64,000 bases of DNA from Coenobita brevimanus (GCA_032717465.1 CM064690.1:14314830-14378829); one strand, 5' to 3'. Positions 11,365 through 21,727 are shown, counted from the stretch's first letter. A program made the numbers and translations. Notes: generated by a model from the letters alone, not told the origin.

Positions 11365-12496
11365 GTAATCTACTATTTTTATCTTTCACTCCCCAACTAT
11401 CTTCTTTGGCATCCTGTCTAACTCTCTTTACCTCATTCCAGAACATTTTCTTATATTCCTTCCACTTTACACTCAAATTCCTCATCCACTCTCTTACTAA
11501 TCGTTTCACCTCTCTCTTCCTCGTTACATATCTCTCTCTCTTACATCTCTCAATTTCTTCCACGCACCTGTTTCTCATCCACTCATTATATGCTTTCTTC
11601 TTTTGTGCGACAGCTTGTCCCATGGCTTCATTCCACCATGCTGTTCCCTGCACCCCCTTTTGTCTTCTCTTCACCTCACACACCACCTCACATGCTGCAC
11701 AGATTTCTTCTGTGAATATCTTGCACACACCTTCCACATCCCCCATCTGCTCTAATCCATATTTACTCAATTGCTCCTCCACTTCCCCCTTATATTCTGC
11801 CATTTTCCCTTTCCACTCTCCTTGTATGAACTGCGTCCTCCTGTTTTTCACTTTTCTATTTCCCCATTTCATTTGGACTTTGATTCTGACCATCATCAAG
11901 TGGTGGTCAGAGGGTCCACTCCCCCAACCTCTATATATTCTTGCATCCATTACACACCTCACAAACACATAATCAATCATTGCCTTCCTTTCATTCAGTT
12001 CACCATCCACTCTTCTCATTGCTTGCCACATATACCTATCGATCATTTTGTGCCTGAAGAAGGTATTGGCTATCTTTAACCCCCTCCCAGCACAAATGTC
12101 CACTAAAGCACTGCCATGAATGAAGCATGTACAAAAAAGCACATCACAAAGGTTTGGCATCCTCTTATTGGTGATGTATTGTTGGTGGAATTACTGGCCT
12201 ACCATACGTACATAAATCATTGATAAGTAGAAAATGTTTGTGCATGTAGTTTTCCTTGTGAGGTGTGAAATACCCACCCGAAGGAGTGAGCCAAACACCA
12301 CCATCCCAAGAGGAGGACATAGGGAGGTAGCCCCTACCCCAATAGGAGGCAATGGGGAGGTACACCCATGTTCCGCGCCACACGACATAAATCCCCCATG
12401 ACCCGACACCCCACTTCCACACAACCGGACCACCAGGCAGTACTCAGGTTGAGTGCGGTACTCTCTGACGGAGAGAGCACTCGCCAGAATCGGGGT

Positions 12497-12519
12497 GGGA
12501 CTTGCCCTGGGAGAGTCCC
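12497..12519. other. Stem-loop before core array, LTR A
   Basis: GGGACT (12497-12502) pairs with AGTCCC (12514-12519) across an 11-nt loop, preceded by CGGGGTG. Homologous stems with changed but compensating bases occur in LTRs B, C, D' and D. Confidence 0.6.
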
Positions 12520-12539
12520 AAGTAGGCCCTCGGACACAG

Positions 12540-13080
12540 AGTCCACTGGACCTACCTTCAGGAGAGGAAGAGCCGCAGCCAGCACTCACAGTCCTACTTC
12601 AACCCAGGGGAGCAGCGGCACAGTAGCATCCACCGGATCTACTGTAGGAGGAGCATCCACCAGATCTACTGTAGGAGGAGCATCCACCGGATCTCCTTCT
12701 GCCACCCACCTCCGGGAGCAGGAGTCTCAGACCGTCATCTTGACGACCTTTGCCTGTGCTCCCCAGGAGGGTGGTGGACCCCATGGTGGTATCCACCGGA
12801 TCTGCCACAGGGGAAGAGACCACCGGTTGTCCCCTAGCTGCATTATCCCCTGACGGCAGGAGGGCAGCAGAGTCCACCGGACCTGCTGCAGAAGCCAGAA
12901 GGCCTGCCGGGATTTCTCCTCCTGTTGTCCCTGGGACGAGTGGTCCCCCAGCAGAGTCACCCAGACCTGCCAGCTCGAGGGAGTATCTACCGGATCTCTC
13001 CCAACCACTACCCCAGGAGGGAGCCTGGGCAGTGTCCTCCGGACCTGTCAGGTAGAAGGAGTATCCTCTGGACCTCCTTC
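12540..13080 (+). repeat. Array of CCACCGGAYCT cores, LTR A
   Basis: About ten copies of a core close to CCACCGGATCT (for example near 12628, 12655, 12682, 12790, 12868, 12988). The three near 12628-12690 are an exact-length 27-bp tandem; others are dispersed. The array holds the same place in LTR A as the unlike cores of B, C and D. Confidence 0.75.
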
Positions 13081-14159
13081 CTACTCCCCGGCATGGTGTT
13101 CTGGCAGGGGCTGTCAAGCCCGCCAGGCTGGGGAACAGGCCACCAATCGTTCTCCCTCCGTGACTCCGGAGGCTTCCTACGACGGCGTCGTCTCTGGCTC
13201 AGCCCACCCCTCCTGTGGCCGAGCGAGATGCCCCTCCCGCCTCCCTACCTTCACGGAGAATGGACACTGCTCCCTCACAGGGTCCCTGCCAGAGAGTACC
13301 TGGGATGAGACCCCTCCAAGGACAGGCATCCTGTCTCTGCAGCTCAGACCCCGATGCCCACAGCGTCTGACAGACTCCCCCAGGGCGAGCAGCCGCAGTC
13401 TACCCCTGATGGCCTCCTCCTCCAGGTGAGACCGCAGCCCCAGGACAGTGAAGGGCACCCGGTGGGTGGCCCCAGGCCCTGGCCAGCCCAGGTCTGCCCC
13501 CAGGACTCCCACCTCAGCCAAGGGCAGGTGCTGTGCTGAGCGCCTCTTAGCCCTGTTCGGCCCCAGCCCAGAGGGCCACCACACTCCCAGGGCCCCAACC
13601 AGGAAAGGGCTGCCCATCACACCACCCTTCAGCTCTACCTGGATCCCAGACCACGCCGCATGAGACTTGCACCGGGAACACATTCCAAATGGCCCTCCTC
13701 CCACAAGCCGCCACCTGTGGCTGCCTGCGTTGTAGCCCTGGGCGCGCTCCTCATGCCCACCGACAACCAGCCTACACCATAAGTTACAGTGCTACAGCCC
13801 CTGTGTGTGCACCCCTCTCCCTCGCCTAGAGTATCACATCCTTGTGTGTGCTTTTGACTTGTACCAGACTCTTCCCACCGTGATCCCCCTGAATGTATCC
13901 CCTTGTGTGTCCCCCCTCCCCCCCTGATGTGTGACCCTCCCTGTTGCCCACACTCCCCTGTGTAGTGCCCCTGACCCCTCACGTGTACATCACGCCCTCT
14001 ACGCCTTATGAGTGGTGATATACAGTGGCCCAGTGCAGTGGAATATCCACCCAGAGATCCACACCCGTCCATGTAACTTACTGTTGTAATATATTTCGGT
14101 GTAGCAAACCACCATTGGGCTGTCGAATGTGTTGTTCCCTCCCTGTACAATACATACCC

Positions 14160-14406
14160 GACCTGACTCTATGTTCCAGGCATTGTAATATCTAGCGTTT
14201 AGTGTTATATCGTGTTTGTACCACATAGGTGTATTGTATTGTGATATACAGTGTCTTGTGTTATATTGCGTTCTTACCACGTGTACGCATATTATTGTGA
14301 TATACCATGTCTTGTTATATTGCGTTCATACCACGTATGTGTATTGTATTGTGATATACCGTGTTGTATGTTATATTGCGTTCAAGCCCCTATGTGTCTT
14401 GCATTG

Positions 14407-14461
<55 letters not shown>

Positions 14462-14540
14462 GTCGTGTGTCATTTTGTGTTCAGGCCACCTGTGTGTATT
14501 GTATCATGATACATAGTGTGTGTTTTATATTGTACTGTGT
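14160..14540. repeat. Tandem repeat of about 56 bp and (AT)n tract in LTR A
   Basis: Three to four diverged units built on GTGATATACC, GTTATATTGCGTTC and TACCACGT follow each other from about 14220 to 14400. A pure (AT)n run of about 50 bp occupies 14408-14459, and a further half unit lies near 14500. Confidence 0.85.
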
Positions 14541-14769
14541 CATGTAGTGTACTTGTATTTTATATAGGATTGTTCATGTACTTGTGTGTGAAGAGTTGTA
14601 CTCTGTTTGTAAGGTAATACAGTATACGTGCATATCTGGCTAGCCTGTGTTTAAGCCCTATCCCTTATTCGTAAACTCTAGTAAACTCTAGCCCGGTCCA
14701 GAGTAAAGAACCCATGGCCCGCACCGTGTCTGAATCCAAGAAGTTGGGCGCAGAATACGCTGCATAACA

Positions 14770-15044
14770 AGGTGGAGCCAGGATTCCATAGGCCTAAATG
14801 ATCTGTAAATGACTGTGTGGATTATTTTATTGGTCACAACATATGATAGGTAACCCACCTTTATGCAGTCTATCTTTGCGTCTGAATCCTTCTTCACCTC
14901 GTTATTGAGATGGGAAGGGAGTTGGAGTAATGATTCAGTAATATTAAATAAGAAGCAGTAAAATTATATTCAAATGTACGACATGAATAGGCACAACAAA
15001 TAGCGGTGAATAGAAAAGTAAGAAGGATAAAGAAACTAATATTC
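14770..15044. other. Unassigned AT-rich gap between LTRs A and B
   Basis: No open frame of note. It begins GGTGGAGCCAGG directly after the LTR A end, which could be a remnant primer-binding site, as it resembles the GGTGGACAGC after the LTR of element D. Confidence 0.35.
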
Positions 15045-15192
15045 ACACCCCCGCCGCCGCCGGACCAACCACCCCACCACCCCCACATCACTCCCGACTT
15101 GCAGCCCCACCACCACCCCAGGAGGACACCACGGCAGGTCAGGGCAAGGTAAGCCTGAACCGGAGCAAGAAGGGCGCCGGGGCCCCCCCACC

Positions 15193-16464
15193 TTGAGTCC
15201 CTCTTCCGCGGAACCTACCCAACGGCGACCACGCAGGAAGTGGGAACGACCCCGCAAGTGGGGCAGCCTTTACCAGGTTCGGGGTGGGACTGCTCCAGAA
15301 ACAGTCCCAAACAACACCGCGGATACGGCCAACATACGTACCGGGGAGGGAGCGGCCATCGTACGCCCCTCAGTTGTTTCCCCCTGTAACACCGCCAACA
15401 CGGCCATCGTACGTGTGGGTGAAGGAGCGGCCATCGTACGCCCTTTGGTTACAGACCTATCTGGAGACGGCCTCAGTGGAGTAGCTATTGAGAGCACACT
15501 GACAGGCAAAGGAAGGAGAAGTGGAACCGCGAACACGGCCATCGTACGTGTCGGGGAGGGAGCAGCCATCGTACGCCCCTCATTCACTTCCTTCTCCTCC
15601 TACGGGAGTAACACCGCTAACACGGCCATCGTACGTGTGGGGGAAGGAGCGGCCATCGTACGCCCTTCAGTTACTTCCCGTCGGGCAGGCAGAACCGCAG
15701 ACACAGCCATCATACGTGCTGGGGAGGGAACGGCCATCGTATGCCCCTCATCTGCCTTTTACTCCTTAGGGAGCAGCACCACCAACACGGCCATCTTACG
15801 TGTGGGGGAAGGAGCGGCCATCATACGCCCTTCAGCTGCTGCCCTCAGGAGCTGTGGAACCGCCAACACGGCCATCATATATGTGGGGAAAGGAGCGGCC
15901 ATCATACGCCCTTCATCTACAGTTCCTAGGGTTCTCCCAGAGGGGAAGGTCCCTTGCGTGGCCTGCCCCCTACCTCTCGCCTGCGTGGGACGCCCTTCTC
16001 TCTCTCCCTCCAGGTGTGGTTCCCTGGAGGTGTTACCGTTCCTAGAGTGGTGGAGTGGTCCTGTTCCGGTCCTGCAGCCAACCCCTGGACGACCCCGGCC
16101 CCTGACAGACGCCCCTCGGAAGAGGTGCCGCAGTTCCCTCCTGACGGCGCCTTGCCCTATAGGCAACCGCAGCACCCAGACCTCCAGTGCCGGTCAGCAG
16201 GCCCCTGAGCAGGGCTGTCTGGGCCCCACTTCCCCATGGCCCTCCGCCAGGAGTAAGAGGCGACAGGCCCGGCTCCTGGAGTTGTTTGGCCCCAGCCCTG
16301 AGGGCCTCCTACTAGGTCGAGGCCCCCAGACCGGCGGGCCTCTCTGCACCACACCGACAAGGCCCCTACACGAGGGCCACTCACCAGGTCGAGGCCCCCA
16401 GAGTGAAGGGCCTCCCTGCACCCCCCGGACGAAGGAAGTCCGGGAGACGATGCCCCTGTGGTAG
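15193..16464 (+). CDS. Long open frame through LTR B (unknown, possibly non-coding)
   Basis: An open frame of about 423 codons starting from a non-ATG position; it runs through the stem-loop, all seven core units and the LFGPSPEG block to a stop at 16464. The product would be low in complexity: repeats of NTAIVRVGEGAAIVRPS, then a Pro- and Gly-rich tail. The equivalent frame in LTR C is open until a TGA at the place where B has CGA. No known domain is seen. The frame may be kept by selection, or simply follow from a GC-rich repeat that lacks stops. It is listed because two LTR families share it. Confidence 0.25.
   Translation: MSPSSAEPTQRRPRRKWERPRKWGSLYQVRGGTAPETVPNNTADTANIRTGEGAAIVRPSVVSPCNTANTAIVRVGEGAAIVRPLVTDLSGDGLSGVAIESTLTGKGRRSGTANTAIVRVGEGAAIVRPSFTSFSSYGSNTANTAIVRVGEGAAIVRPSVTSRRAGRTADTAIIRAGEGTAIVCPSSAFYSLGSSTTNTAILRVGEGAAIIRPSAAALRSCGTANTAIIYVGKGAAIIRPSSTVPRVLPEGKVPCVACPLPLACVGRPSLSPSRCGSLEVLPFLEWWSGPVPVLQPTPGRPRPLTDAPRKRCRSSLLTAPCPIGNRSTQTSSAGQQAPEQGCLGPTSPWPSARSKRRQARLLELFGPSPEGLLLGRGPQTGGPLCTTPTRPLHEGHSPGRGPQSEGPPCTPRTKEVRETMPLW
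15286..15308. other. Stem-loop before core array, LTR B
   Basis: GGGACTG (15286-15292) pairs with CAGTCCC (15302-15308) across a 9-nt loop. The flanking GGTG and CACC can extend the stem across a small bulge. Confidence 0.7.
15313..15912 (+). repeat. Seven double-core units, GGCCATCGTACG type, LTR B
   Basis: Each unit has two cores whose starts are 27 bp apart (for example 15402 and 15429), joined by a GTGGGGGAAGGAGC-like linker. Spacers between units are unit-specific and of unequal length; after unit 2 a long spacer with GCTATTGAG is inserted. Of 14 cores, 13 keep ATC after GGCC (or its variant). LTR C has the same seven units in the same order with a different core. Confidence 0.9.
16288..16306. 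other. Conserved GGCCC...GGGCC block, LTR B
   Basis: GGCCCCAGCCCTGAGGGCC with 5-bp self-complementary ends. Near-identical copies lie at 13558-13577, 18574-18592, 20689-20707, 22937-22955 and 34507-34525, each some hundreds of bases after the core array. Confidence 0.8.
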
Positions 16465-17158
16465 ATCCTCTGTCTTCTGCAGGAGGGTTCCCTCCCAGCC
16501 TGGGCACCACCTCTGCTAACCCAGGTACTGAGTATTAGTGGTGACCTCAATGCGTCTCATCTGTAATGTATAAGTGCAACCCTCAGAGACAGTGACAAAG
16601 GTGACAATGAAACAGTGCGGAAGTTCATGTGAAGTAATGCACTATAGTGACGAATCTCAAGGCAGTAAATCAGGGTCAGAGAACATATATATAAAGTGAC
16701 TAAATATGAAGAAACTCTCTCAGTGGTAAAAAGACAAGAAAACCAGCACAACAGTGTCGCCACGGCAAAGGTACAATCCCTGATGACGTGCCGCGTGCTA
16801 TAGCAAATATATGCAAATATAAGCCAACCAGACCCGTTGTTCCAACTATATATTGTGCATCTTGTCTAAAACACCAAATGACAATTATTCACTGTTCATA
16901 ACACCGATGCCATGTTCTAATGATTACCAACCTATAAGATATGAACGAATTCTGCCCTTGACATTCTTGTGTGTATAGTGTGTGTAAGTAAACCCGCTCT
17001 GTCTTCCTGTTCATACCATAACCAGTGTCTCTCTGTTTCTATATTGTAAGGTGTATTGAATTAGTGCAATAGATGTGTTAAGGTGTACTGCCGAGTTTTT
17101 ATGCCCTGTTCCTTTGTTGGTGCTTTATTTCCGGTCTGGAAAGAGGACCCACTCAGTC

Positions 17159-17201
17159 GCGGGCGTTTTTAGGATGAGAGGTCGGACTAAAAACAACCCG
17201 C
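17159..17201. other. Terminal stem-loop, LTR B
   Basis: GCGGGCGTTTTTAG (17159-17172) pairs with CTAAAAACAACCCGC (17187-17201) around a 14-nt loop. It ends six bases before the LTR end. Confidence 0.8.
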
Positions 17202-17327
17202 ATAACAGAAACAAAGAAAGGTAATAAGAGGATGAGTGTGAATGAGGCAAGTTGGGAAGAGAGAGAGAACGGAAAAGAAAGAAGAGATGCCTGAATGAAG
17301 AAATGTATGGGAGAGTTGTTTGATATT

Positions 17328-18549
17328 TGATAGTAAAATACCCGCCGGCGCCGGACCAACCACCCCGCCACCCCCCACCCTGCCACCGAGCCGCCGCCTC
17401 ACCACCATCCCAGGAGGACACCACGGAGGGCTGGATCATCGAGAGGCCGACTCTGAGCAAGAAGGGCGCCGGTGCTCCCCTGTCCTGAGTCCCTATTTCA
17501 CCCAACCGGTCCGACGGAAGCTACGCCAGGAAAAGACACCACCCTGCGGGCGGGGCAGCCTTCACCAGGTTCGGGGTGGGACTGAGCCAGATTCAGTCCC
17601 AGACAACACCGTGGTAATGGCCACTGTACATGCCGGGGAGGAAGCGGCCACTGTACACTCCTCAGTTGTTTCCCCCTATAGCACCGCCACAATGGCTGCT
17701 GTACGTGTGGGGGAAGGAGCGGCCACTGTACGCCCTTCAGCTACTGTCACATCTGGAGACGGCCTCGGAGTGTTAGCTATTGAGCGCACTCCAACTGGCA
17801 AAGGAAGGAGGAGTGGAACCGCGATAATGGCCACTGTACGTGTCGAGGAGGTAGGGGCCACTGTACGCCCCTCATCCACTACCTCCTCCTCCTACGGGAG
17901 TAACACTGCGGTAATAGCCACTGTGCATGCTGGGGAAGGAGCGGCCATTGTACGCCCTTCAGGTACTTCCCGTTGGGCAGGCAGACCTGCGGTAACGGCC
18001 ACTGTACATGCCGGGGAGGGAGTGGTCACCGTACGCCCCTCATCTGCCTCTTCCTCCTTTGGGAACAGCACCACCACAACGGCCACTGTACGTATGGGGG
18101 AAGGAGCGGCCACTATACGCCCTTCAGCTGTGGACCTTAGGAATTGTAGAACCACCACAACGGCCACTGTACGTGTGGGGAAAGGAGCGGTCACTGCACA
18201 CCCTTCATCTGTGATTCCTGGGGTCCTCCCAGAGAAGGAGGTCCCTTGCGCGGCTGGCCTTTCACCTCTCGGCTGTGTGGGACACCCTTTACTTACTCCC
18301 TCCAGGTGTGGTTCCCCGGGGGTGCTGCCAGAGTGGTGGTGTGGTCCTGTGACGGTCCTGCCGCCTACCCCTGGTTGGCCCCGGTCCCTGATGGACGCCC
18401 GACGGAAGAGGTGCCGCAGTCTACCCCTGACAGCACCCCACCCTACAGGCGGCTGCAGTATCCGGGCTCCCAGGCCGGACCAGCAGGCCCCAGAGCCAGA
18501 CCGCTTGGGCTCCACTCCCCCACGGCCCTCTGCCTGGAGTAAGAGGTGA
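17328..18549 (+). CDS. Long open frame through LTR C (unknown, possibly non-coding)
   Basis: The frame is open from upstream of the LTR start (17320) to a TGA at 18547-18549 and uses the same phase as the frame of LTR B. It reads through HQVRGGTEPDSVP at the stem-loop and MATVRVGEGAATVRPS-like units. Where B continues with SKRRQA, C has SKR followed by TGA, explainable by one CpG-to-TpG change. Beyond the stop the homologous LFGPS block continues in frame. Coding status is unproven. Confidence 0.22.
17578..17600. other. Stem-loop before core array, LTR C
   Basis: GGGACTG (17578-17584) pairs with CAGTCCC (17594-17600) across 9 nt, as in LTR B, with a different loop sequence. Confidence 0.7.
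17604..18202 (+). repeat. Seven double-core units, GGCCACTGTACG type, LTR C
   Basis: Fourteen cores in seven pairs; starts within a pair are 27 bp apart (for example 17694 and 17721). Eleven of 14 read ACTG or ACT at the place where LTR B reads ATC. Spacers match those of B unit by unit, including the long GCTATTGAG spacer after unit 2 and the CTCCTACGGGAGTAAC spacer before unit 4. Confidence 0.9.
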
Positions 18550-19477
18550 CAGGCCCACATCCTGCACCTGTTCGGCCCCAGCCACGAGGGCCGCCCTTCA
18601 GGTCGAGGCCCTTCAGGTCGAGGTCCCCCAGATCGGAGGGCCTCCCTGCACCCCACCGACGAGGCTCCAGCACGAGCCCCCCTCCCAGGTGGAGGCCCCC
18701 AGACGGGAGAGCCTCCCTGCACCCCCCTGACGAAGAAGGCCTGGACAGTGGCACCCCTGCGGGCAGTGCACTGTCTCCTACAGGAGGGCTCCCCAGTAGA
18801 GCCCCCTCCCACGCCTGGGCGCCTCCTCTGTTAAGTCCAGGAAACAAGGGCGAGTAGTGATTTCAACGAATCTTGTGTGTCTTAAAAACCACAGAGATGG
18901 GAGTGAACAGTGACAGTGAAAAAGTGAGGCCAGAATAACATAAGTGACACACAATGAGACGAATATCCAGGCAGAGCAGAAAAGACTAGTGAACACGGGC
19001 ACAGAGACGTACAGAAACAGTGGGTCAAAACCAGGAGTGCACTAAGAAAAGCCAAAAACCTATGAACAGTGTCCCTGCGACTAAGTGACTATCCCGAGTG
19101 TCGCAACTCGCACCCTGACAAGTTATAGTAACATTCACTCCCTCGACCCCTGGCCCTTTTTACTCCTAGTGCATCTGGTTTAGATTATTAAATGCTAGTT
19201 CCGCCTATAGCCATAATACGGGTATTGTGTATTTATAACTCACCATCAGTGTATAACTGAAAATCCCCACTCTCTACCTGTGCTGTGTGTGTACACATTG
19301 TATTGAGAAGCTAACTCTGTAAACCTGTCTAAATCATATCCTGTAACTCTTTGTTTCTATATTGTAACTGTATTGAACTAAGACAATAGATGTGTTCAGG
19401 TGTACTGCCTAGTTTTTATGCCCTGTTCCTTTGTAGGTGCTTTATTTCCAGTCTGGAAAGAGGACCTCACTCAGTCA

Positions 19478-19518
19478 CGGGCATTTTTAGGATGAGGAGT
19501 TGAACTAAAAACATCCCG
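19478..19518. other. Terminal stem-loop, LTR C
   Basis: CGGGCATTTTTAG (19478-19490) faces CTAAAAACATCCCG (19505-19518), followed by CATAACA. Same position as in LTR B. Confidence 0.75.
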
Positions 19519-19784
19519 CATAACAGATAGCAATGGTTTAAAAAATGTGGAGTAAGAGTGAACTAGTAACAACTGAAGAGGGTGAAATGACGACAGCAGA
19601 CGACATCACGACACCCCCAAGAGGCGACAAAGGAGGGGTAGACAGGGCATGCACAACATCTGTGCTATATAGACGTAAGTCTAATAGAGCCGCACGTCCC
19701 TATTCCCTGGAATGTACCCGCCTGGAGCACCTCAGTCCGGGTGCATTACCATTTCACCAGACAAGCATGTGTCAGGATTGGGGT

Positions 19785-19804
19785 GGAGCTGAAAAACCAG
19801 CTCC
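19785..19804. other. Stem-loop before core array, LTR D'
   Basis: GGAGCTG (19785-19791) pairs with CAGCTCC (19798-19804) across 6 nt. Outside it, GGGGTG faces CACCCC across a bulge. Two pairs differ from LTRs B and C in a compensating way. Confidence 0.75.
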
Positions 19805-19817
19805 AAGCAACACCCCA

Positions 19818-20300
19818 GCGATGGCTTGTAGCCGCGCAAACCCAGAGATGGCCTGTAGCCGCACACTGAAGCAATGGTCTGTACCCGTGCCCAAAAGGAG
19901 ATGGCCTCTAGTCACTCCAAGTGCTGCTGAACCCTCCTGCAGAACCCATGATGGCCTGCAGCCGCACGTGGGGAGAGAATGGTACGCCCCCTCTCCTTCT
20001 GCAGTTGCCTCAGAGGGCACAATACCGGTGACGGCCTGTAGTTGCACCAGTAGGCAGGAGATGGCCTGTAGCTGCTCCTCACCTACATGTCGCCCTTCAT
20101 ACAGTACTTTGGAGACGGCCTGTAGCTGCACCCGTAGGCAGGAGATGGCCTATAGCCGAGCTTCGTCTGTGGTCCTGTCAGGAAGTCAGGCCCCGGTGAT
20201 GGCTGGTATCTGCACCGACAGGAAAGAGACGGCCTGTAGCCGCCCTCTGTCTGTTGCCCAAGGAACCCTGGCAGCAGCCTGTAGCCATGCCAGGGAGGGA
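19818..20300 (+). repeat. Core pairs, GGCCTGTAGCCGC type, LTR D'
   Basis: About 13 cores in six pairs plus one. Within-pair spacing is 27 bp (19823/19850 and the next pair) or 30 bp (pairs near 20033, 20113 and 20197). One partner core near 19977 instead reads GGTACGCCC, like the second core of B and C. The paired layout is that of B and C; the core sequence is that of D. Confidence 0.8.
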
Positions 20301-20948
20301 TGCTACAAAAGTCCCTCGCCCCCTGTGACTTCACAACGTCAGGGCAACCTGCACTCAGGCCTGCCCACCGGCGGCAGTGTAGGTCGCACTTCCCCCCCAC
20401 CAGGATTGAGGCAACCTCCAGGAGGAGGACTTCCAACTCAAGGACTGGTGGAGAGGCCCAGGGTTGTACTCCATCCAGTCGGCACCAGAGGAGGACCCAC
20501 GCCTGACGGACTCCCGCCAGGAGCAATGCCGCAGCCTTACCGTGACGGCAGAGCAGCAGGAAAGAGACCACAGCCGACGAACCCTCGACGACACCCCCAG
20601 GACCCTGGAGTGAGGCCTCTCCCCTCCCCGACGAAGGCGACACCCTTCCCTCACCAGGTGCCTGTGGGAGCACCTACAGAGACTGTTTGGCCCCAGCCCT
20701 GAGGGCCAGACTCCAGCTCCTATCCCCAATAGTGAGGGGCCCTTCACCACGCCCAATAAGAGTCCATGACGAGAGGTGACGCCCCTGCGAGTTGTCCCGT
20801 GGCAGCGGGACGAAGGGACTCCTCAAGGGACTCTGCCAGTGCCTGGCCAACACCTGTGAGTCTCCAGGCTCACCCTTCCCCTTGCCCACCAACCAGTGAT
20901 TGTGATACATAGTCCCCACAAAGCAGAAGTGAGACAAGGACAGAGACT

Positions 20949-21393
20949 GTGTGCATCCACCTAATACAAGTGAGAGGTGAAGTTCAGTGACAGGATAAGA
21001 ACTCTTGTGTCAGTACATAGCCACTCTGTGCAAATAAGAGGTCAAGTTCAGTACCAGAACAAGAACTCTTGTGTCAGTACATAGCCTAACCACTCTGTGC
21101 AAATAAGAGGTATAGTTCCGTGCCAGCATAAGGACTCTTGTGACAGTGCATGTCCACCTTGTGTAAAGTGAGAGAGAAAACTCAGTGTCAGAATAAGGAT
21201 CACTCTTGTGACAGTGCATATCCACCTTGGGAAAAGCGAGAGATAAAACTCAGTGTCAGAATAAGGACTCTTTTGACAGTGCATATTCACCTTGTGCAAA
21301 GTGAGTAGTAAAACTTGGTGTCAGGATAAGGACTCTCGTGACAGTGTATATCCAGTCTATACGAGTGAGAGACCAAGTCAGTGTCAGAATAAG
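20949..21393 (+). repeat. Tandem array of about 64-bp units in LTR D'
   Basis: Six to seven diverged units, each containing GTCAGAATAAGGACTCTTGTGA-like sequence in part and TCCACCTTGTG-like sequence, with unit lengths of about 60-70 bp. LTR A carries an unrelated tandem array in the same part. Confidence 0.85.
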
Positions 21394-21691
21394 TCTGAAG
21401 ACCATACCCTACTCTCTCACTGTGAAACAAGGCACTAATATAGGGACTGTGAAACTGGTATCACCCATTTACCCAAACCGAGCATATTGTCTGTAAAATG
21501 CAGTATAGTGCCTCCGAGAATACCCAGACACCCTCACAGAGGAGCAACGACAGCGTGCCAAGACTCGGATCAACAACGACCTACGTCGGCCCAGGCCATG
21601 CGCCCCTATGACCCAGAGCTCGCCCACCATCACCATAGCAGGAATACTAAACTACCTTCTGGGTGAGCCTTCACCAACCAGCTAAAGGGGT

Positions 21692-21711
21692 GGAGCTGCC
21701 CATCCAGCTCC
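21692..21711. other. Stem-loop before core array, 5' LTR of D
   Basis: GGAGCTG (21692-21698) pairs with CAGCTCC (21705-21711) across CCCATC. GGGGT before and ACCCC after can extend it. The 3' LTR has the same stem at 30559-30578. Confidence 0.75.
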
Positions 21712-21727
21712 TGCCAGAACCCCAGAG

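Larger units (their letters stand above)
8900..12115 (-). pseudogene. RTE-like LINE protein (partial endonuclease, reverse transcriptase, C-terminal domain), broken
   Basis: The order read on the minus strand is: end of the endonuclease (ANTFFRHK, then SDHH) at about 12100-11900; a basic linker (AWWNEA) near 11630; then, left of the inserted element, the polymerase with KAPGTDG, FRKGRDCVDQIFILRSL, the FADD core near 9650-9665 and GSVMSKDGSLEGE; finally the C-terminal WFGHVERME domain near 9110. Frames change several times (9318-9584, 9652-10620 and 11306-12160 are separate open stretches), so no full protein can be made. Compared with R4 (56791-59251) it lacks no major domain except the start of the endonuclease. 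Confidence 0.88.
8858..12124 (-). mobile_element. RTE-like LINE copy R1 with 9-bp target duplication, 5'-truncated
   Basis: ATGAATGAA flanks the element at 8858-8866 and 12116-12124. The LINE (8867-12115) reads on the minus strand and ends 3' in a TAGA microsatellite after the tail shared by all RTE copies here (CCAGACGCC on the plus strand near 8882). The 5' end starts inside the endonuclease domain, so the copy is 5'-truncated. A separate 806-bp DNA element is inserted at 10557-11362. Exact boundaries come from the direct repeat and from comparison with R2 and R4. Confidence 0.92.
12264..14769 (+). repeat. Gypsy-type LTR, family A
   Basis: A TG...CA-bounded block of about 2.5 kb, starting TGTGAAATACCC and ending GCATAACA, the same end as LTRs B, C and D'. 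It shares their order of parts: GC-rich head, stem-loop (12497-12519), array of short cores (12540-13080), GGCCC...GGGCC block (13558-13577) and an AT-rich tail with tandem repeats. No internal retrotransposon region follows, so it is a solo LTR or a deletion product. The start is set by alignment to the AATACCC block of LTR C and is less certain than the end. Confidence 0.65.
15045..17207 (+). repeat. Gypsy-type LTR, family B
   Basis: The end is clear: ATGCCCTGTTCC (17101-17112, in a longer block), then CCGGTCTGGAAAG, a strong stem-loop (17159-17201) and CATAACA at 17207, collinear with LTR C. The start is placed by the CCGCCGGACCAACC head shared with LTR C at about 17341; no TG start is preserved, so it may be off by tens of bases. 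Between lie a stem-loop (15286-15308), seven double-core units (15313-15912) and the GGCCC...GGGCC block (16288-16306). LTR C starts only 120 bp downstream, with no internal region. Confidence 0.7.
17328..19525 (+). repeat. Gypsy-type LTR, family C
   Basis: The block runs from TGATAGTAAAATACCC to CATAACA at 19525, 2.2 kb. It aligns along its length with LTR B: same GC-rich head, same stem-loop (17578-17600), same seven units (17604-18202), same GGCCC block (18574-18592), same AT-rich tail and terminal stem-loop (19478-19518). It is a separate, diverged family member rather than the partner LTR of B: no internal region lies between them and the array cores differ throughout. Confidence 0.75.
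19546..21491 (+). repeat. Gypsy-type LTR, family D', left part (interrupted by element D)
   Basis: It holds the usual parts: stem-loop (19785-19804), about six core pairs (19818-20300), GGCCC block (20689-20707) and a 64-bp tandem array (20949-21393). It has no LTR end before 21491; the missing 3' end is found at 35387-35639, right after element D. So D inserted into this LTR. The start is uncertain within about 50 bp. Confidence 0.65.

Noticed and set aside
12599..13704. Minus-strand Gly/Ser-rich frames in LTR A
   Set aside because: They are GC-rich repeat shadows with no domain and no agreement with the frames of related LTRs.
15045..19525. LTRs B and C as the two LTRs of one element
   Set aside because: Only 120 bp lie between them, there is no primer site or internal region, and the arrays differ at nearly every core.
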